In this document: positions 37,358 through 45,404 of the stretch, one piece after another | How positions within the stretch are numbered: position 1 is the stretch's first letter | Layout: the number at the start of each line of letters is the position of its first letter | From: Isosphaeraceae bacterium | GTDB lineage: Bacteria; Planctomycetota; Planctomycetia; Isosphaerales; Isosphaeraceae | Assembly: GCA_026004735.1 (NCBI GenBank) | Contig: BPJS01000001.1 | Coordinates: 558,001-622,000 of the forward strand | DNA: 64,000 nucleotides | Reading direction: 5' to 3' | Notes under the pieces: generated by a model | Databases searched by the model: none | Told to the model about the DNA's origin: nothing | The model's input: only the letters and a program-made list of their open reading frames with translations | Program-made: the position numbers and the translations under genes

Positions 37358-37377
37358 GCCCGGCCGCCCCCTACAAT
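37349..37377 (+). promoter_or_regulatory. sigma-70-like promoter of hflX
   Basis: TTGAAG at 37349-37354 overlaps the last codons and stop of truB; 17 bases later is TACAAT (37372-37377). The hflX TTG start is 52 bases beyond the -10 box. Confidence 0.5.
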
Positions 37378-37429
37378 CCATTCGGAGTGTTTTGTTTCGA
37401 CCCGGCTGGCTGAGAGGGCCACCCACGCC

Positions 37430-38746
37430 TTGACCCACTTCACCGTTAACGACTCGATCAAGCGCCGCGAGCGTGCGATCCTCGTCGGCGTCCTCAATCC
37501 CGAAACTCCCGAAACTCTAGCAGCCGACGATCCCCTCGATGAACTGAGGGGCCTGGCCAAGACGGCTGGCCTGGTTGTCGTTGGCTCCCTGATCCAAAAG
37601 CGGCAACGCCCGGACGTGGCCACGTACATCGGCTCCGGCAAGGTCGAGGAGCTGAAGCAAAAGGTCGAGGTCAACTCGGCCGATGTCGTCGTTTTCGACA
37701 ACGACCTGGCTCCCTCGCAGACCCGCAACCTGGAGAAGGCCCTCGGCGTGAAGGTGATCGACCGCACTGAGGTCATCCTCGACATCTTCGCAACCCGCGC
37801 ACGCACGCACGAGGCCCACCTCCAGGTCGAGCTGGCCCAGCTCGAGTATGCGTTGCCGCGGCTGAAACGGATGTGGACCCACCTGTCCCGATACAAGGGT
37901 GGCATCGGCGTTCGCGGGCCGGGTGAAAAGCAGCTCGAGGAGGACCGCCGTCTGGTCGAACACCGCATCCGCGACCTTAAGCAGAAGCTCGCCAAGATCC
38001 AGGCCCGCAAGGAACGGGAGGTCGCCAGCCGCGGCGACGTCGCCACTGTCTCGCTGGTCGGTTACACCAACGCCGGCAAGAGCACGCTGATGAATGCGCT
38101 GACCGACGCCGGTGTCGAGGCCGAGGATAAGCTGTTCGCCACGCTCGACACCCGCACGCGGCGTTGGCATTTTCGCGGCGGCGGCCAGGTCTTGCTCTCC
38201 GACACGGTCGGCTTTATCCGCAACCTGCCGCATACACTGGTCGCCTCGTTCAAAGCGACGCTGGAGGAAACCCGCCGCGCCGATCTGCTGCTTCACGTTG
38301 TCGATGCGTCGGACCCGGAGGCCGAGCATCAGGTCGAGGCGGTCGAGGCCGTGCTGGCCGAACTCGGTCTGGCCGAGCGTCCGGTGCTGCTCGTGCTCAA
38401 CAAGGCGGACCGCGTGACCGATCGCTCGGTCCTGGACGTGCTCTCGGCGCGTGCCGGTCAATCAATCGTGATCAGCGCCGCCACCGGCCAGGGTCTGAAC
38501 GCGCTCGAAGCCAAGGTCCGCGCCCTGCTGGCAGAGGGCGATACGGAGATCGAGGTCTGCCTGCCGGTGACCGACGGTCGGTTGCTGGCCTTCCTCCGGC
38601 AGCACGCCGCGATCCGAGATGAGGCAACCGACGAGACCCAGCTTCGCGTCCGCTGCCGGATCGCGCGCCGCCACCTGGCCGCTCTAGCGGAGCAGGGGGC
38701 GTTGATTCAGTCGGACGCGACGGCGGCGGTGGCGGCCTCTGCTTGA
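37430..38746 (+). CDS. hflX: GTPase HflX
   Basis: Ribosome-splitting GTPase used in stress and antibiotic recovery. 438 residues. The N-terminal HflX domain shows ETLAADDPLDELRGLAKTAG and YIGSGKVEELKQKVE; a long coiled stretch (IRDLKQKLAKIQARKEREV) leads to the G domain with P-loop GYTNAGKSTLMNAL (about residues 210-223), DTVGFIRNLPH and LLVLNKADRV. A C-terminal stretch has LPVTDGRLLAFLRQH. Start TTG 37430; no ATG fits. Its 3' end overlaps a gene on the other strand by 40 bases. Confidence 0.95.
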   Translation: MTHFTVNDSIKRRERAILVGVLNPETPETLAADDPLDELRGLAKTAGLVVVGSLIQKRQRPDVATYIGSGKVEELKQKVEVNSADVVVFDNDLAPSQTRNLEKALGVKVIDRTEVILDIFATRARTHEAHLQVELAQLEYALPRLKRMWTHLSRYKGGIGVRGPGEKQLEEDRRLVEHRIRDLKQKLAKIQARKEREVASRGDVATVSLVGYTNAGKSTLMNALTDAGVEAEDKLFATLDTRTRRWHFRGGGQVLLSDTVGFIRNLPHTLVASFKATLEETRRADLLLHVVDASDPEAEHQVEAVEAVLAELGLAERPVLLVLNKADRVTDRSVLDVLSARAGQSIVISAATGQGLNALEAKVRALLAEGDTEIEVCLPVTDGRLLAFLRQHAAIRDEATDETQLRVRCRIARRHLAALAEQGALIQSDATAAVAASA

Positions 38747-38892
38747 GAGACCCGGGCCTTGTGCGGCTGAGGTGGCCGGCGCCCGGACGTCCAGGCCATC
38801 CAGGCGAGGCCGCCGAGCCAGAGGGTGTAGAGAACGAGGCTGGCCAGAAACCAGCGCCGTCGGTCATGGTCGTCACCGGGCTGGCGGCTCAC
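38707..38892 (-). CDS. small single-span membrane protein
   Basis: A 61-residue protein from GTG 38892, one base after the stop of the Minf_1886 gene, so probably co-translated. One hydrophobic helix (WFLASLVLYTLWLGGLAWMAW, residues about 14-34) lies between a charged N-terminus and a Pro/Ala-rich tail. Its last 40 bases overlap the 3' end of hflX on the opposite strand. I recognise no family. Composition and packing favour a real gene, but the overlap is a caution. Confidence 0.5.
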   Translation of the reverse strand: MSRQPGDDHDRRRWFLASLVLYTLWLGGLAWMAWTSGRRPPQPHKARVSQAEAATAAVASD

Positions 38893-38893
38893 G

Positions 38894-39298
38894 TCAGAGA
38901 TCCCCTGCTGGATCGTTCGGGAAGCGGTAGTCGGTCCCGAATGCCTCGTTGAAGTCGAAGACGTTATCGAAATCGGCGCGCGAATCCCGTTCCGTCTTGG
39001 TCAGGTCTCCCGAAGCGATCAGGGCGTAGACGATCTCGCCCAGATCGGAGGTCGAGCCGACGCCCCAGAGCCGGAGCAAATACAAGGCGAGCAGACCGTA
39101 GCGTTCGCGCATCAGGTCGCGAGCGGCCAGACAGAGCTGGCGTCCCGTGACATGCCGAGGGCGGCTGGTTCGACCCCGCCGCGAGCGCGCGGCGGACCGG
39201 GCCGCGCGGTCCAGCGCTTCAAGCACCAGAGCGTAGGCCTCGACGGTGTAACGCGGGTCGCGGGCTAAGATCTGGGTGATCGCCCGGCTCGGACTCAT
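38894..39298 (-). CDS. Minf_1886 family protein
   Basis: A 134-residue protein matching the Minf_1886 family by its ordered blocks: ILARDPRYTVEAYALVLEALD near the N-terminus, RHVTGRQLCLAARDLMRE in the middle, YLLRLWGVGSTSDLGEIVYALI, and the C-terminal TERDSRADFDNVFDFNEAFG. The family is widespread in Planctomycetota and Verrucomicrobiota with no known function. The start ATG 39298 (MSPSRAI) begins just before the first conserved block; an in-frame GTG at 39496 would overlap the Trm112 start region and is unlikely. A TACAAT box lies upstream at 39352-39347 on this strand. Confidence 0.85.
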   Translation of the reverse strand: MSPSRAITQILARDPRYTVEAYALVLEALDRAARSAARSRRGRTSRPRHVTGRQLCLAARDLMRERYGLLALYLLRLWGVGSTSDLGEIVYALIASGDLTKTERDSRADFDNVFDFNEAFGTDYRFPNDPAGDL

Positions 39299-39379
39299 GG
39301 GTGTGCCTGCCCCGTTACCGCTCAGTCGCGAGGGTCGTGAGTCCTCATTGTACAGGTTGATCCCGCCCAAGTCGCGGCG

Positions 39380-39408
39380 TTGTGCCGTCGGGGGCAGGGG
39401 CTTATGAT
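39380..39408 (+). promoter_or_regulatory. promoter of the Trm112-like gene
   Basis: TTGTGC at 39380-39385, 17 bases, then TATGAT at 39403-39408, 72 bases before the ATG at 39480. The -10 box matches five of six; the -35 box only three. Confidence 0.4.
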
Positions 39409-39479
39409 CGGGTCGAGAGACACGGAGGACACGCCGTGCCCTGGCCCGCCGACGCGGCCTTTGGAGCAAGGATTTCCCC

Positions 39480-39764
39480 ATGAGCAATCCGACCACGCCG
39501 GAGCCGAGCCACGATCCCAGCGTCTCGGCTGGCTCGTCCGGGCGTTCGCCGATCGAGGATCTTCTGGACCGACTGGTGTGCCCGATGGCTCATGCGCCGC
39601 TCCGCCGCGAGGGCGAGTGGCTGGTTTGCACCCGTTGCGGGCCTCGCTTTGCCATCGTCGACGACATCCCCAACATGATCATCGAAGAGGCAACGCTGCC
39701 GGAAGGCTGCGCTGACCTGCGCCGGCTTCCCTGTGTGCTGGCCGGCGATGCGCGGCTGGATTGA
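39480..39764 (+). CDS. Trm112 family protein
   Basis: A 94-residue protein carrying a Trm112/YcaR-type zinc-ribbon-like domain after a 28-residue polar N-terminus: LVCPMAHAPLRREGEWLVC, TRCGPRFAIVDDIPNMIIEEA. The second half (IVDDIPNMI) is the family hallmark. Of the two usual CxxC pairs, the second (CTRC) is present but the first reads CPMA, so only three ligands remain. Trm112 proteins in eukaryotes and archaea activate methyltransferases; bacterial members have no agreed role. A short extra tail (LRRLPCVLAGDARLD) follows. Divergent from Minf_1886. Confidence 0.85.
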   Translation: MSNPTTPEPSHDPSVSAGSSGRSPIEDLLDRLVCPMAHAPLRREGEWLVCTRCGPRFAIVDDIPNMIIEEATLPEGCADLRRLPCVLAGDARLD

Positions 39765-39776
39765 GCATTCCGGCGC

Positions 39777-39959
39777 TCAATCGAGCCGCGAGCCGTGGGT
39801 CTCGAGCCAGGTTCGCAACGCCTGAGCCTCGGACGCGTCGAGGATCGACAACTCGCGGCCGCTGTCCAGGATCAGGCGGAGTCCGAGTTCCTCCTGGTCG
39901 ACCACCGCCGCCAGCCGGTCGGCATTGAGGGTGAGATTCCCGATCTGAATCAGGGTCAT
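39777..39959 (-). CDS. small hypothetical protein
   Basis: A 60-residue protein from ATG 39959 (MTLIQIGNLTLNADRLAAVV); an ATG at 39977 adds six residues. The beginning looks like two short strands followed by helix SEAQALRTWLETHG at the end. I recognise no family. It is on the same strand as, and 78 bases downstream of, the last phage-like gene, so it may belong to that island or be an independent host gene. It converges with the Trm112 gene, 12 bases apart. Confidence 0.5.
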   Translation of the reverse strand: MTLIQIGNLTLNADRLAAVVDQEELGLRLILDSGRELSILDASEAQALRTWLETHGSRLD

Positions 39960-40037
39960 GCTCGGCTCCAGGGGCAACGTGCCGATGGATCTGGCCTGGG
40001 ACTCTGGACATCGGCCACCTAGGGTGTTGGCCGCGTT

Positions 40038-40571
40038 TTACCCGCCGAGAAGCGGCAGGCTTCGATCGACGAGGTAGGCGATCCGGCCGTCGAGCGTCAG
40101 CCGGATCCCTCCGGCTTTCGGGTCGTGGATCCAGGTGCCTTTGGTGACGCGCGATCGGCCGGCCTCAACCAGGCCGGTTAGGTGGGTCGTTTCGAGCAGA
40201 TTCTGAACCTGGGTCCCGAGGTGGTCGAGTCGCTCGTAGGCTTTGGCCAGTTCGTGCAGGTTCAAGACCAGGCTGACGGTGAACTCGAGGGTTCGTGTCG
40301 CCAGCCGGCCGCGTGGGTCGGGCTGTTCGCTCCAGGACCCCGGAATCAAGCTGGCGTAAGGACGACCAGGGGGCAGAGGTCCTGGCAACTTGGGATAGGG
40401 AAAGTCCACTCGCTCGAAGAGCCGTGCGGATCGAAGCTGCGCGACCAACGCCTCGTAGACCCGGCGATCGCTCAACTGTGCCGAAGAAGCCCCGGCATCG
40501 CGGCGGTTCTGGAACGCGCCGAAATAGCTGGCCGCGAAATAATGCGGCGCGAAGTAAGTGGAGAGGGACAT
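40038..40571 (-). CDS. phage tail-terminator/completion-like protein
   Basis: A 177-residue protein and the last gene of the phage-like operon. The first 20 residues repeat aromatic pairs (YFAPHYFAASYFGAF), a pattern seen at the start of various small phage structural proteins. The rest (RRVYEALVAQLRSARLFERVDF, then EFTVSLVLNLHELAKAYERLDHLGTQVQNLL) resembles the alpha/beta layout of tail-terminator proteins, which cap the tail or join it to the head. I cannot prove the family from sequence; position and length fit. It ends with WIHDPKAGGIRLTLDGRIAYLV, beta-rich. Confidence 0.5.
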   Translation of the reverse strand: MSLSTYFAPHYFAASYFGAFQNRRDAGASSAQLSDRRVYEALVAQLRSARLFERVDFPYPKLPGPLPPGRPYASLIPGSWSEQPDPRGRLATRTLEFTVSLVLNLHELAKAYERLDHLGTQVQNLLETTHLTGLVEAGRSRVTKGTWIHDPKAGGIRLTLDGRIAYLVDRSLPLLGG

Positions 40572-40589
40572 ACTGGTTCGGCTCCGCGC

Positions 40590-41396
40590 TCAGGTCGGGA
40601 GGACGAGGGTGACGATCGGGCGATTGCCTTCGGCGTCGGTCACTGCTGTGATACGGGTCGTCGTCGAGTTGGCTCCCAGGAACGTGATCGTTCCGGTTCC
40701 GGCGCCACTGACGACGCCGCCGAGAGCCGCCAGCATCGGAGCCAGCGCTTGGCGGGCGTTGATCCCCGGTTCGACCTCGATCGAGTCGAGTCCGCTCGGA
40801 GCGAGTCGATAGTCGGACTTGTCCAGGTTGCTGCCGACGGTCACCGGGTTGACGACGCTCGAGACCGGGCCGCCGTCGAACGTCGAGCGGCTGGAGATCG
40901 TCGCATCGACCAGGCCCAGACGAGCCCCGGCCGTGTTCAGGCCGTAACTGCCCGGCAGATCGACCGCCCAGGGGTCGAAGCCGCCATTGACGGCATACGG
41001 ATTCCAGACTGTCAGCGGAATCAGGGCATCGCAGTCCATCGCATTGGGTGGCCCAAAGATCGAGATCAGCAGACTCCGCGCGCTAGGAACGGCGAAGCGT
41101 GCGTCGGGCAGATGGATCTCGTAGACCCCACGGTGATTGGTTGGATCGACCTCCTGGAATCGACACGACCCGGCCGAAGGTGCCTGGTACTGACCAAGCG
41201 TGGCGATCGGCTCGATCGTCGAGTTGGCCGAACGGTACACTGTCGGCGTCGATTCGGTGTCGGCAATAGTGGCGATGACCAGCCCGGTGGTCGAGGGCGT
41301 CAAACCAGTCAACCCGCCTCCGTCGTCGCGCGTCTTGTCCAAGATCTTGACCCGAAGCACCACACCCGTCTGACCGTTCTGAAAGCTGATCAACAT
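40590..41396 (-). CDS. phage structural protein, beta-rich (tail fibre or baseplate-like)
   Basis: A 268-residue protein from ATG 41396, 10 bases after the tailspike stop. The first 110 residues form Ig-like strands (QNGQTGVVLRVKILDKTRDD, TTGLVIATIADTESTPTVYR, then RFQEVDPTNHRGVYEIHLPD), reminiscent of BppU-like N-terminal domains of baseplate upper proteins. The middle holds a W-P-Y stretch (VWNPYAVNGGFDPWAVDLPG), and the end is Gly/Thr-rich beta structure (GTGTITFLGANSTTTRITAV). Role inferred from position between the tailspike and the tail-terminator-like gene. An alternative GTG start lies at 41441. Confidence 0.55.
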   Translation of the reverse strand: MLISFQNGQTGVVLRVKILDKTRDDGGGLTGLTPSTTGLVIATIADTESTPTVYRSANSTIEPIATLGQYQAPSAGSCRFQEVDPTNHRGVYEIHLPDARFAVPSARSLLISIFGPPNAMDCDALIPLTVWNPYAVNGGFDPWAVDLPGSYGLNTAGARLGLVDATISSRSTFDGGPVSSVVNPVTVGSNLDKSDYRLAPSGLDSIEVEPGINARQALAPMLAALGGVVSGAGTGTITFLGANSTTTRITAVTDAEGNRPIVTLVLPT

Positions 41397-41406
41397 CGGA
41401 GGAACC

Positions 41407-44097
41407 CTAGAGCGAGGTAGAACCCGCGGGAAAACCGCCACGCAAGGCCCGGCGAATCAGCTCGCGTGGACGAACGCGACGCACCACAACCACATCCTGC
41501 CACGCAACCGGAGTTCCCGATCGCCTGAGGCTCAGGCGAACGGTCCCGGCGCGCGTGGGGGTGTACGTGAACGAACGCGGCTCCGCGGTTTCCGCCCAGG
41601 AGAGTTGAGTCGGAATCAGAATTCCTCCACCGCTACCATCCGATAGCTCGATCGATTCCGAAGCGGGCGCCGATGGCGTCACCGTGAACGCCAAGGTTTC
41701 GCCGACCCGCCCGACCGTTGGCCCGGAGAGCTGATAGCTGACTGAACTGGTCTCGCGATAGTCGCTTGGTCCGTAGAAGCCAAATGGGGAGCCGTCGATG
41801 GCCGGCAAGTTAGTCGGTGTGTACGCTGCTGCGAAGGCCGCGTAGGCCCGCTCGGCCCGGATCCAATCGGGCCACTGGTTCGGACCCCGGGTCCGGATCG
41901 CCTGATAGAAGCCCGCCTCGTCGGCGGCGACTCCTTCGGCCATGGCGTAGTCAGCCAGACCGTAGTTTGCGGCGACGAAGGTGGGAACCGCCGGATCGAT
42001 GTAGAGGCTGTCGACATCCTGCCCCAGATTCTGCCAGGCCTGGAAGCTGATCGCGCCCGGCTGAAGCTTGCTGAACGTGATCGGCGTGCCCGGCTGGGGG
42101 TGAGAGTGAACATTCTGACGCGACGTCAGCCATGAGAGGTCGGTCCCCTCAAGCTGGGGCAGCTTCAGAATGAGTGTCTGATTGTTTTCGGGGTCGCGGC
42201 GGTCGCCGACCAGGATATTCTTCTCCAGTAGTGCCGAGACCCCCGGGCGGGCTCCCTCCAACTGGATCCCGCGTCCATGGTCGTAGGAAAGGTTGTGGCG
42301 CATCACTGCATAATCCAGCGCGCGATACTCCACCCTCGAGATGTCGAAATTGGCCGCGAACCCGATCGGCGCGGTGGCGTTGTGGTGCGCGCTGATGCAA
42401 AACTCAAGAACCTCCGAGTGCGGAGTTTCGGAGAATCCAACCTCCAGCCGTGGCCCATGGCCACGTGCGCCGATCGTCAGGTCTTCGCCGTGCAAGGTGA
42501 CGCATTTGCGAATGTATCCGCCGCGCATGTGGAAGTGGCCGGCCACGGCATTGCGCGCGTAGATGTTGTAGGCCATCACGCCGCCGCTGCGTAGCTGCGA
42601 GCCGTGGCTGCCCCCGCGCAGCAGCCAGCTTCCCCACATGATCGACTCGAGCGCTCCGTTCTGGATGTAGACGTTGTGACTGTAAAGGTTCCTGACTCCT
42701 TCCGAGCCTATGTAGCCGTTTCGATCGAACGCCGTTTCGCTGTAGAGCACCCGGTCCGTATCGTGCGCATGCGCGCCTTGGACGCGGGCGCTGCGACCCT
42801 CGGCGTCCGACGTGTGGCAGTTGAAGACCGAGCAGCGATGGATCATCACGGCGCCGATCCGATACCCGGTGTCGCCGTTGGTCGCGATCGTCGAGTCGTC
42901 CATCAGGCAGTCCGACACCATCAGGCAGTCGGCCCCGGTGTTGCACCAGATCTTTCCATCGAGGACATGGAGCCGGCGAACCAGAATCGTCCCGGCGTTG
43001 AACGTCATTCCGGTGTGAAGGCCGACGAAGTCCCGCTTCTGGAGAGTGGAAAAGACCAACAGCGGTCGAACGCCCGGATCGGGTGCACCGGTGCCATAGT
43101 CGTGCCAGTAGTCTTCGAAGATTAGCGGCGTATCGCGGCTACCGGCGATCCCCCATTTCTGCGTGAGCGGCGTCACGACGTCGAACCGATCGCCGCGTAG
43201 CAGCCGCACTCGAGACCCCGAACTGTTCGGCAAAATCGCCATGGCGCCGTTCAGGGTCGCCTTGGGCTGTTCGAGAGTTCCCGGGTTCGCGTCGGAGCCA
43301 CGACTGCTGGATACGTAGACGACCCGGGCGTTGGCGGAGAGCTGAAACCGGTCCGTGGTGAACCCGTCCGACTCCACGACCGATGTGTTCTCCACGATGC
43401 CCGCCGTGACCGCACCACTGAGGTTCCCCCGATCGTCGCGGATCAAACCCTCCGGCGCAGTGACCGTCAGGCCGGTCTCCTGATAGATCACTCGACTGCT
43501 CTCTGGGATGAGCCAATACGTCATCCAGGAACGAGCCGTTCCGGGAACTTCGAGCGGATCGGCGAACGACAGGGAAGTCACGGTGAATGAAGTGGTTCCT
43601 GAGGGAATATCGCGCGCGATCAAGCGAAGGTCGTCCGGCTGAGCGCCTGGCGGGGTCATGTAGAGCCGTCCGGTCAATCCTGCCGGCACGGCAAAGGGAA
43701 AGATCACGCGGACTTCCCGTTCCGTCGCCGTGATTTTGAGGGCTGTACCCGAGTTGACGCTCGTAAACTCCCCCGAGATGCATCCGACCCAAACCGCGTT
43801 CCCATTCGCGTCCACATACGTGAGCCGCAGAAAGTAGTCCCCGATGGGAATCGTGCTGGCGGCGTTGGATCGCACCTGGAGGCTGCACGGTGGCATGTTG
43901 AAGTTGACCGACGTCGCCCCCAGGAACTCACACTCTGCCACCCCCTTCGAGATCACCAGTCTCTGTCCGGCCATGTGGCCGGGCATCCAGTCCGGGAAGG
44001 AACCTCCGCCGGGAAGGTCCGGCAACGTCGTGTACCGCACCCGCAGCACCCGGCCGTCCATCAAGACCGTGGCTTCGCTGAACGGAAGAATCGCCAT
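41407..44097 (-). CDS. right-handed parallel beta-helix tailspike-like protein
   Basis: An 896-residue protein from ATG 44097 (an in-frame start at 44157 adds 20 residues). The N-terminal 250 residues are beta-sandwich-like (TIPIGDYFLRLTYVDANGNAV). The centre begins ARVVYVSSSRGSDANPGTLE, the usual opening of right-handed beta-helix polysaccharide-degrading domains (xxVxPxGsDxnxGT), and continues with ladder-like repeats rich in H, N, V and G (MIHRCSVFNCHTSD, LYSHNVYIQNGALESI). The end has an Ig-like domain (FTVTPSAPASESIELSDGSG) and a basic tail. Tailspikes bind and often cleave surface glycans. Catalytic residues cannot be placed here. Confidence 0.7.
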   Translation of the reverse strand: MAILPFSEATVLMDGRVLRVRYTTLPDLPGGGSFPDWMPGHMAGQRLVISKGVAECEFLGATSVNFNMPPCSLQVRSNAASTIPIGDYFLRLTYVDANGNAVWVGCISGEFTSVNSGTALKITATEREVRVIFPFAVPAGLTGRLYMTPPGAQPDDLRLIARDIPSGTTSFTVTSLSFADPLEVPGTARSWMTYWLIPESSRVIYQETGLTVTAPEGLIRDDRGNLSGAVTAGIVENTSVVESDGFTTDRFQLSANARVVYVSSSRGSDANPGTLEQPKATLNGAMAILPNSSGSRVRLLRGDRFDVVTPLTQKWGIAGSRDTPLIFEDYWHDYGTGAPDPGVRPLLVFSTLQKRDFVGLHTGMTFNAGTILVRRLHVLDGKIWCNTGADCLMVSDCLMDDSTIATNGDTGYRIGAVMIHRCSVFNCHTSDAEGRSARVQGAHAHDTDRVLYSETAFDRNGYIGSEGVRNLYSHNVYIQNGALESIMWGSWLLRGGSHGSQLRSGGVMAYNIYARNAVAGHFHMRGGYIRKCVTLHGEDLTIGARGHGPRLEVGFSETPHSEVLEFCISAHHNATAPIGFAANFDISRVEYRALDYAVMRHNLSYDHGRGIQLEGARPGVSALLEKNILVGDRRDPENNQTLILKLPQLEGTDLSWLTSRQNVHSHPQPGTPITFSKLQPGAISFQAWQNLGQDVDSLYIDPAVPTFVAANYGLADYAMAEGVAADEAGFYQAIRTRGPNQWPDWIRAERAYAAFAAAYTPTNLPAIDGSPFGFYGPSDYRETSSVSYQLSGPTVGRVGETLAFTVTPSAPASESIELSDGSGGGILIPTQLSWAETAEPRSFTYTPTRAGTVRLSLRRSGTPVAWQDVVVVRRVRPRELIRRALRGGFPAGSTSL

Positions 44098-44184
44098 GGT
44101 TGCCTCAGTCTGAAGGATCTCGGAGGCCCCAGTCTGCTGGGGCCGGCCCGAGACCACAACCGCTCGTCGAGTCCTCAGGCCCGG

Positions 44185-44991
44185 TCAACCGGCCCGCCGG
44201 AGACCGGGAAACCACCGCACCACGTTGCGAGGGGCTGGTGGTGGCGGCGGTGGAGGTGCCGGCACCCCAAGAGCGCCGGCATACACGACCCGCCGCGGAG
44301 AGTTGCCGCGGATTGCCCCAAATCGTCCCGACCAGACGTCATTGAGCAGATCCACCATGACGCCCTCGGCCAGAACACCATCGAAAACCATCGCCGCCCC
44401 GATCCGTCCGACCCACGGATTGGCGGGTTGACCGTTGTTGTCATAAGCACCGATCCAGAGCGGCTCCGTGCCCGGTACATGGATCACCGGTGAGAGAACC
44501 GTCTGTACCGAAAGCCCCGACGCTCCCAGCGCATAGAACGTCGCTCCTTGTCCATTGGTAAAGCTGACCCCCACGGCCACGTACTGGCCGATCGGCAACG
44601 GGAGCGACGTACTCAGGTTGGACGACATCACCCGCAACGCGAGGTTGCCCGTCGTGTTCCGGAAGAATTGCCAGCCGTTCAGGCCAACCCGCTTGCCGAC
44701 TAGCGTCCGCGCTGTCCCACTGTCCACGGCTTGCGCGAGGGCGACGACGCTCACATTTTCGGGACCGAGGTACGCTCCAAACAAAACTCCACTGGCCACG
44801 GCCAGCGGGAAGTCCAGCTCCGGACCCCATGGTCCTGAAGCCCAGGACGTCCCGCCCACAAAACCGCCCGACCAGCCGCGGGGATCGGCGACCGTCACGC
44901 CGGCCCCCTCGTTGAGCGGCGCATAGAGCCGACACTTGGATGGCATCCGGACAGGCCGTGACACGGCCCGCAGCGGCTTGATGAGAGGCAT
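44185..44991 (-). CDS. LamG/concanavalin-A-like domain phage protein
   Basis: A 268-residue protein from ATG 44991 (MPLIKPLRAVSRPVRMPSK). The core has LYAPLNEGAGVTVADPRG and DVWSGRFGAIRGN flanking WIGAYDNNGQPANPWVGRIGAAMVFDGVLAEG, which is the strand pattern of LamG/laminin-type jelly-roll domains (the W-x-G-R-I-x-x-x-x-V-F-D block). It closes with a Pro-rich linker (PAPPPPPPPAPRNVVRWFPG) and a short basic tail. Such domains in phage particles bind glycans or decorate capsids. It lies between the small beta protein (8 bases) and the tailspike (87 bases). Confidence 0.65.
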   Translation of the reverse strand: MPLIKPLRAVSRPVRMPSKCRLYAPLNEGAGVTVADPRGWSGGFVGGTSWASGPWGPELDFPLAVASGVLFGAYLGPENVSVVALAQAVDSGTARTLVGKRVGLNGWQFFRNTTGNLALRVMSSNLSTSLPLPIGQYVAVGVSFTNGQGATFYALGASGLSVQTVLSPVIHVPGTEPLWIGAYDNNGQPANPWVGRIGAAMVFDGVLAEGVMVDLLNDVWSGRFGAIRGNSPRRVVYAGALGVPAPPPPPPPAPRNVVRWFPGLRRAG

Positions 44992-44998
44992 CGCAGTT

Positions 44999-45361
44999 TT
45001 ACCCGATCGAAGTGAGCTCGTGGCCGACCGCTTCCACGGTGACCGGCTGCGCCGTGTTGCCCGTGAAGACGACCCGAATCGCCAGGATTGGCGCCGGAAT
45101 CTCAACGCAGAAGTCGTACACCCCGCTGGCGGCGGTCCCGGCACTGAAGCGGGTGACATCACGCCATGTCACCTGATCCACGCTGGCCTGCACCACCATG
45201 TCACATCCGACCGTCGGACCCGTCGTTCCATTCGTCACCCGCGCCTGGATCACCGCTCCCAAGGCGGTTGCGAGATTCCAGGTTCCGCTGGTGGTCGTTG
45301 CTCCCGCCGCGTTTGTGACCGCCGCCACAAGCGTCCGCGCCGTTTTGGTCGCCATCGCCAT
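44999..45361 (-). CDS. small beta-rich phage protein
   Basis: A 120-residue protein with no recognised family. It is Ala/Thr/Val-rich and reads as a beta sandwich: VIQARVTNGTTGPTVGCDMV, VQASVDQVTWRDVTRFSAG, then FCVEIPAPILAIRVVFTGN and VTVEAVGHEL. The layout with W in VTWRDVTRF resembles carbohydrate-binding or head-decoration domains. Two ATGs (45361 and 45355) are possible starts. It is followed by the LamG-like gene after 8 bases, so the two may form a surface complex. Confidence 0.5.
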   Translation of the reverse strand: MAMATKTARTLVAAVTNAAGATTTSGTWNLATALGAVIQARVTNGTTGPTVGCDMVVQASVDQVTWRDVTRFSAGTAASGVYDFCVEIPAPILAIRVVFTGNTAQPVTVEAVGHELTSIG

Positions 45362-45404
45362 AGGTTAGCCCCCGAGACCGAACACCCATTCGTTCTCCGC
45401 ACTC

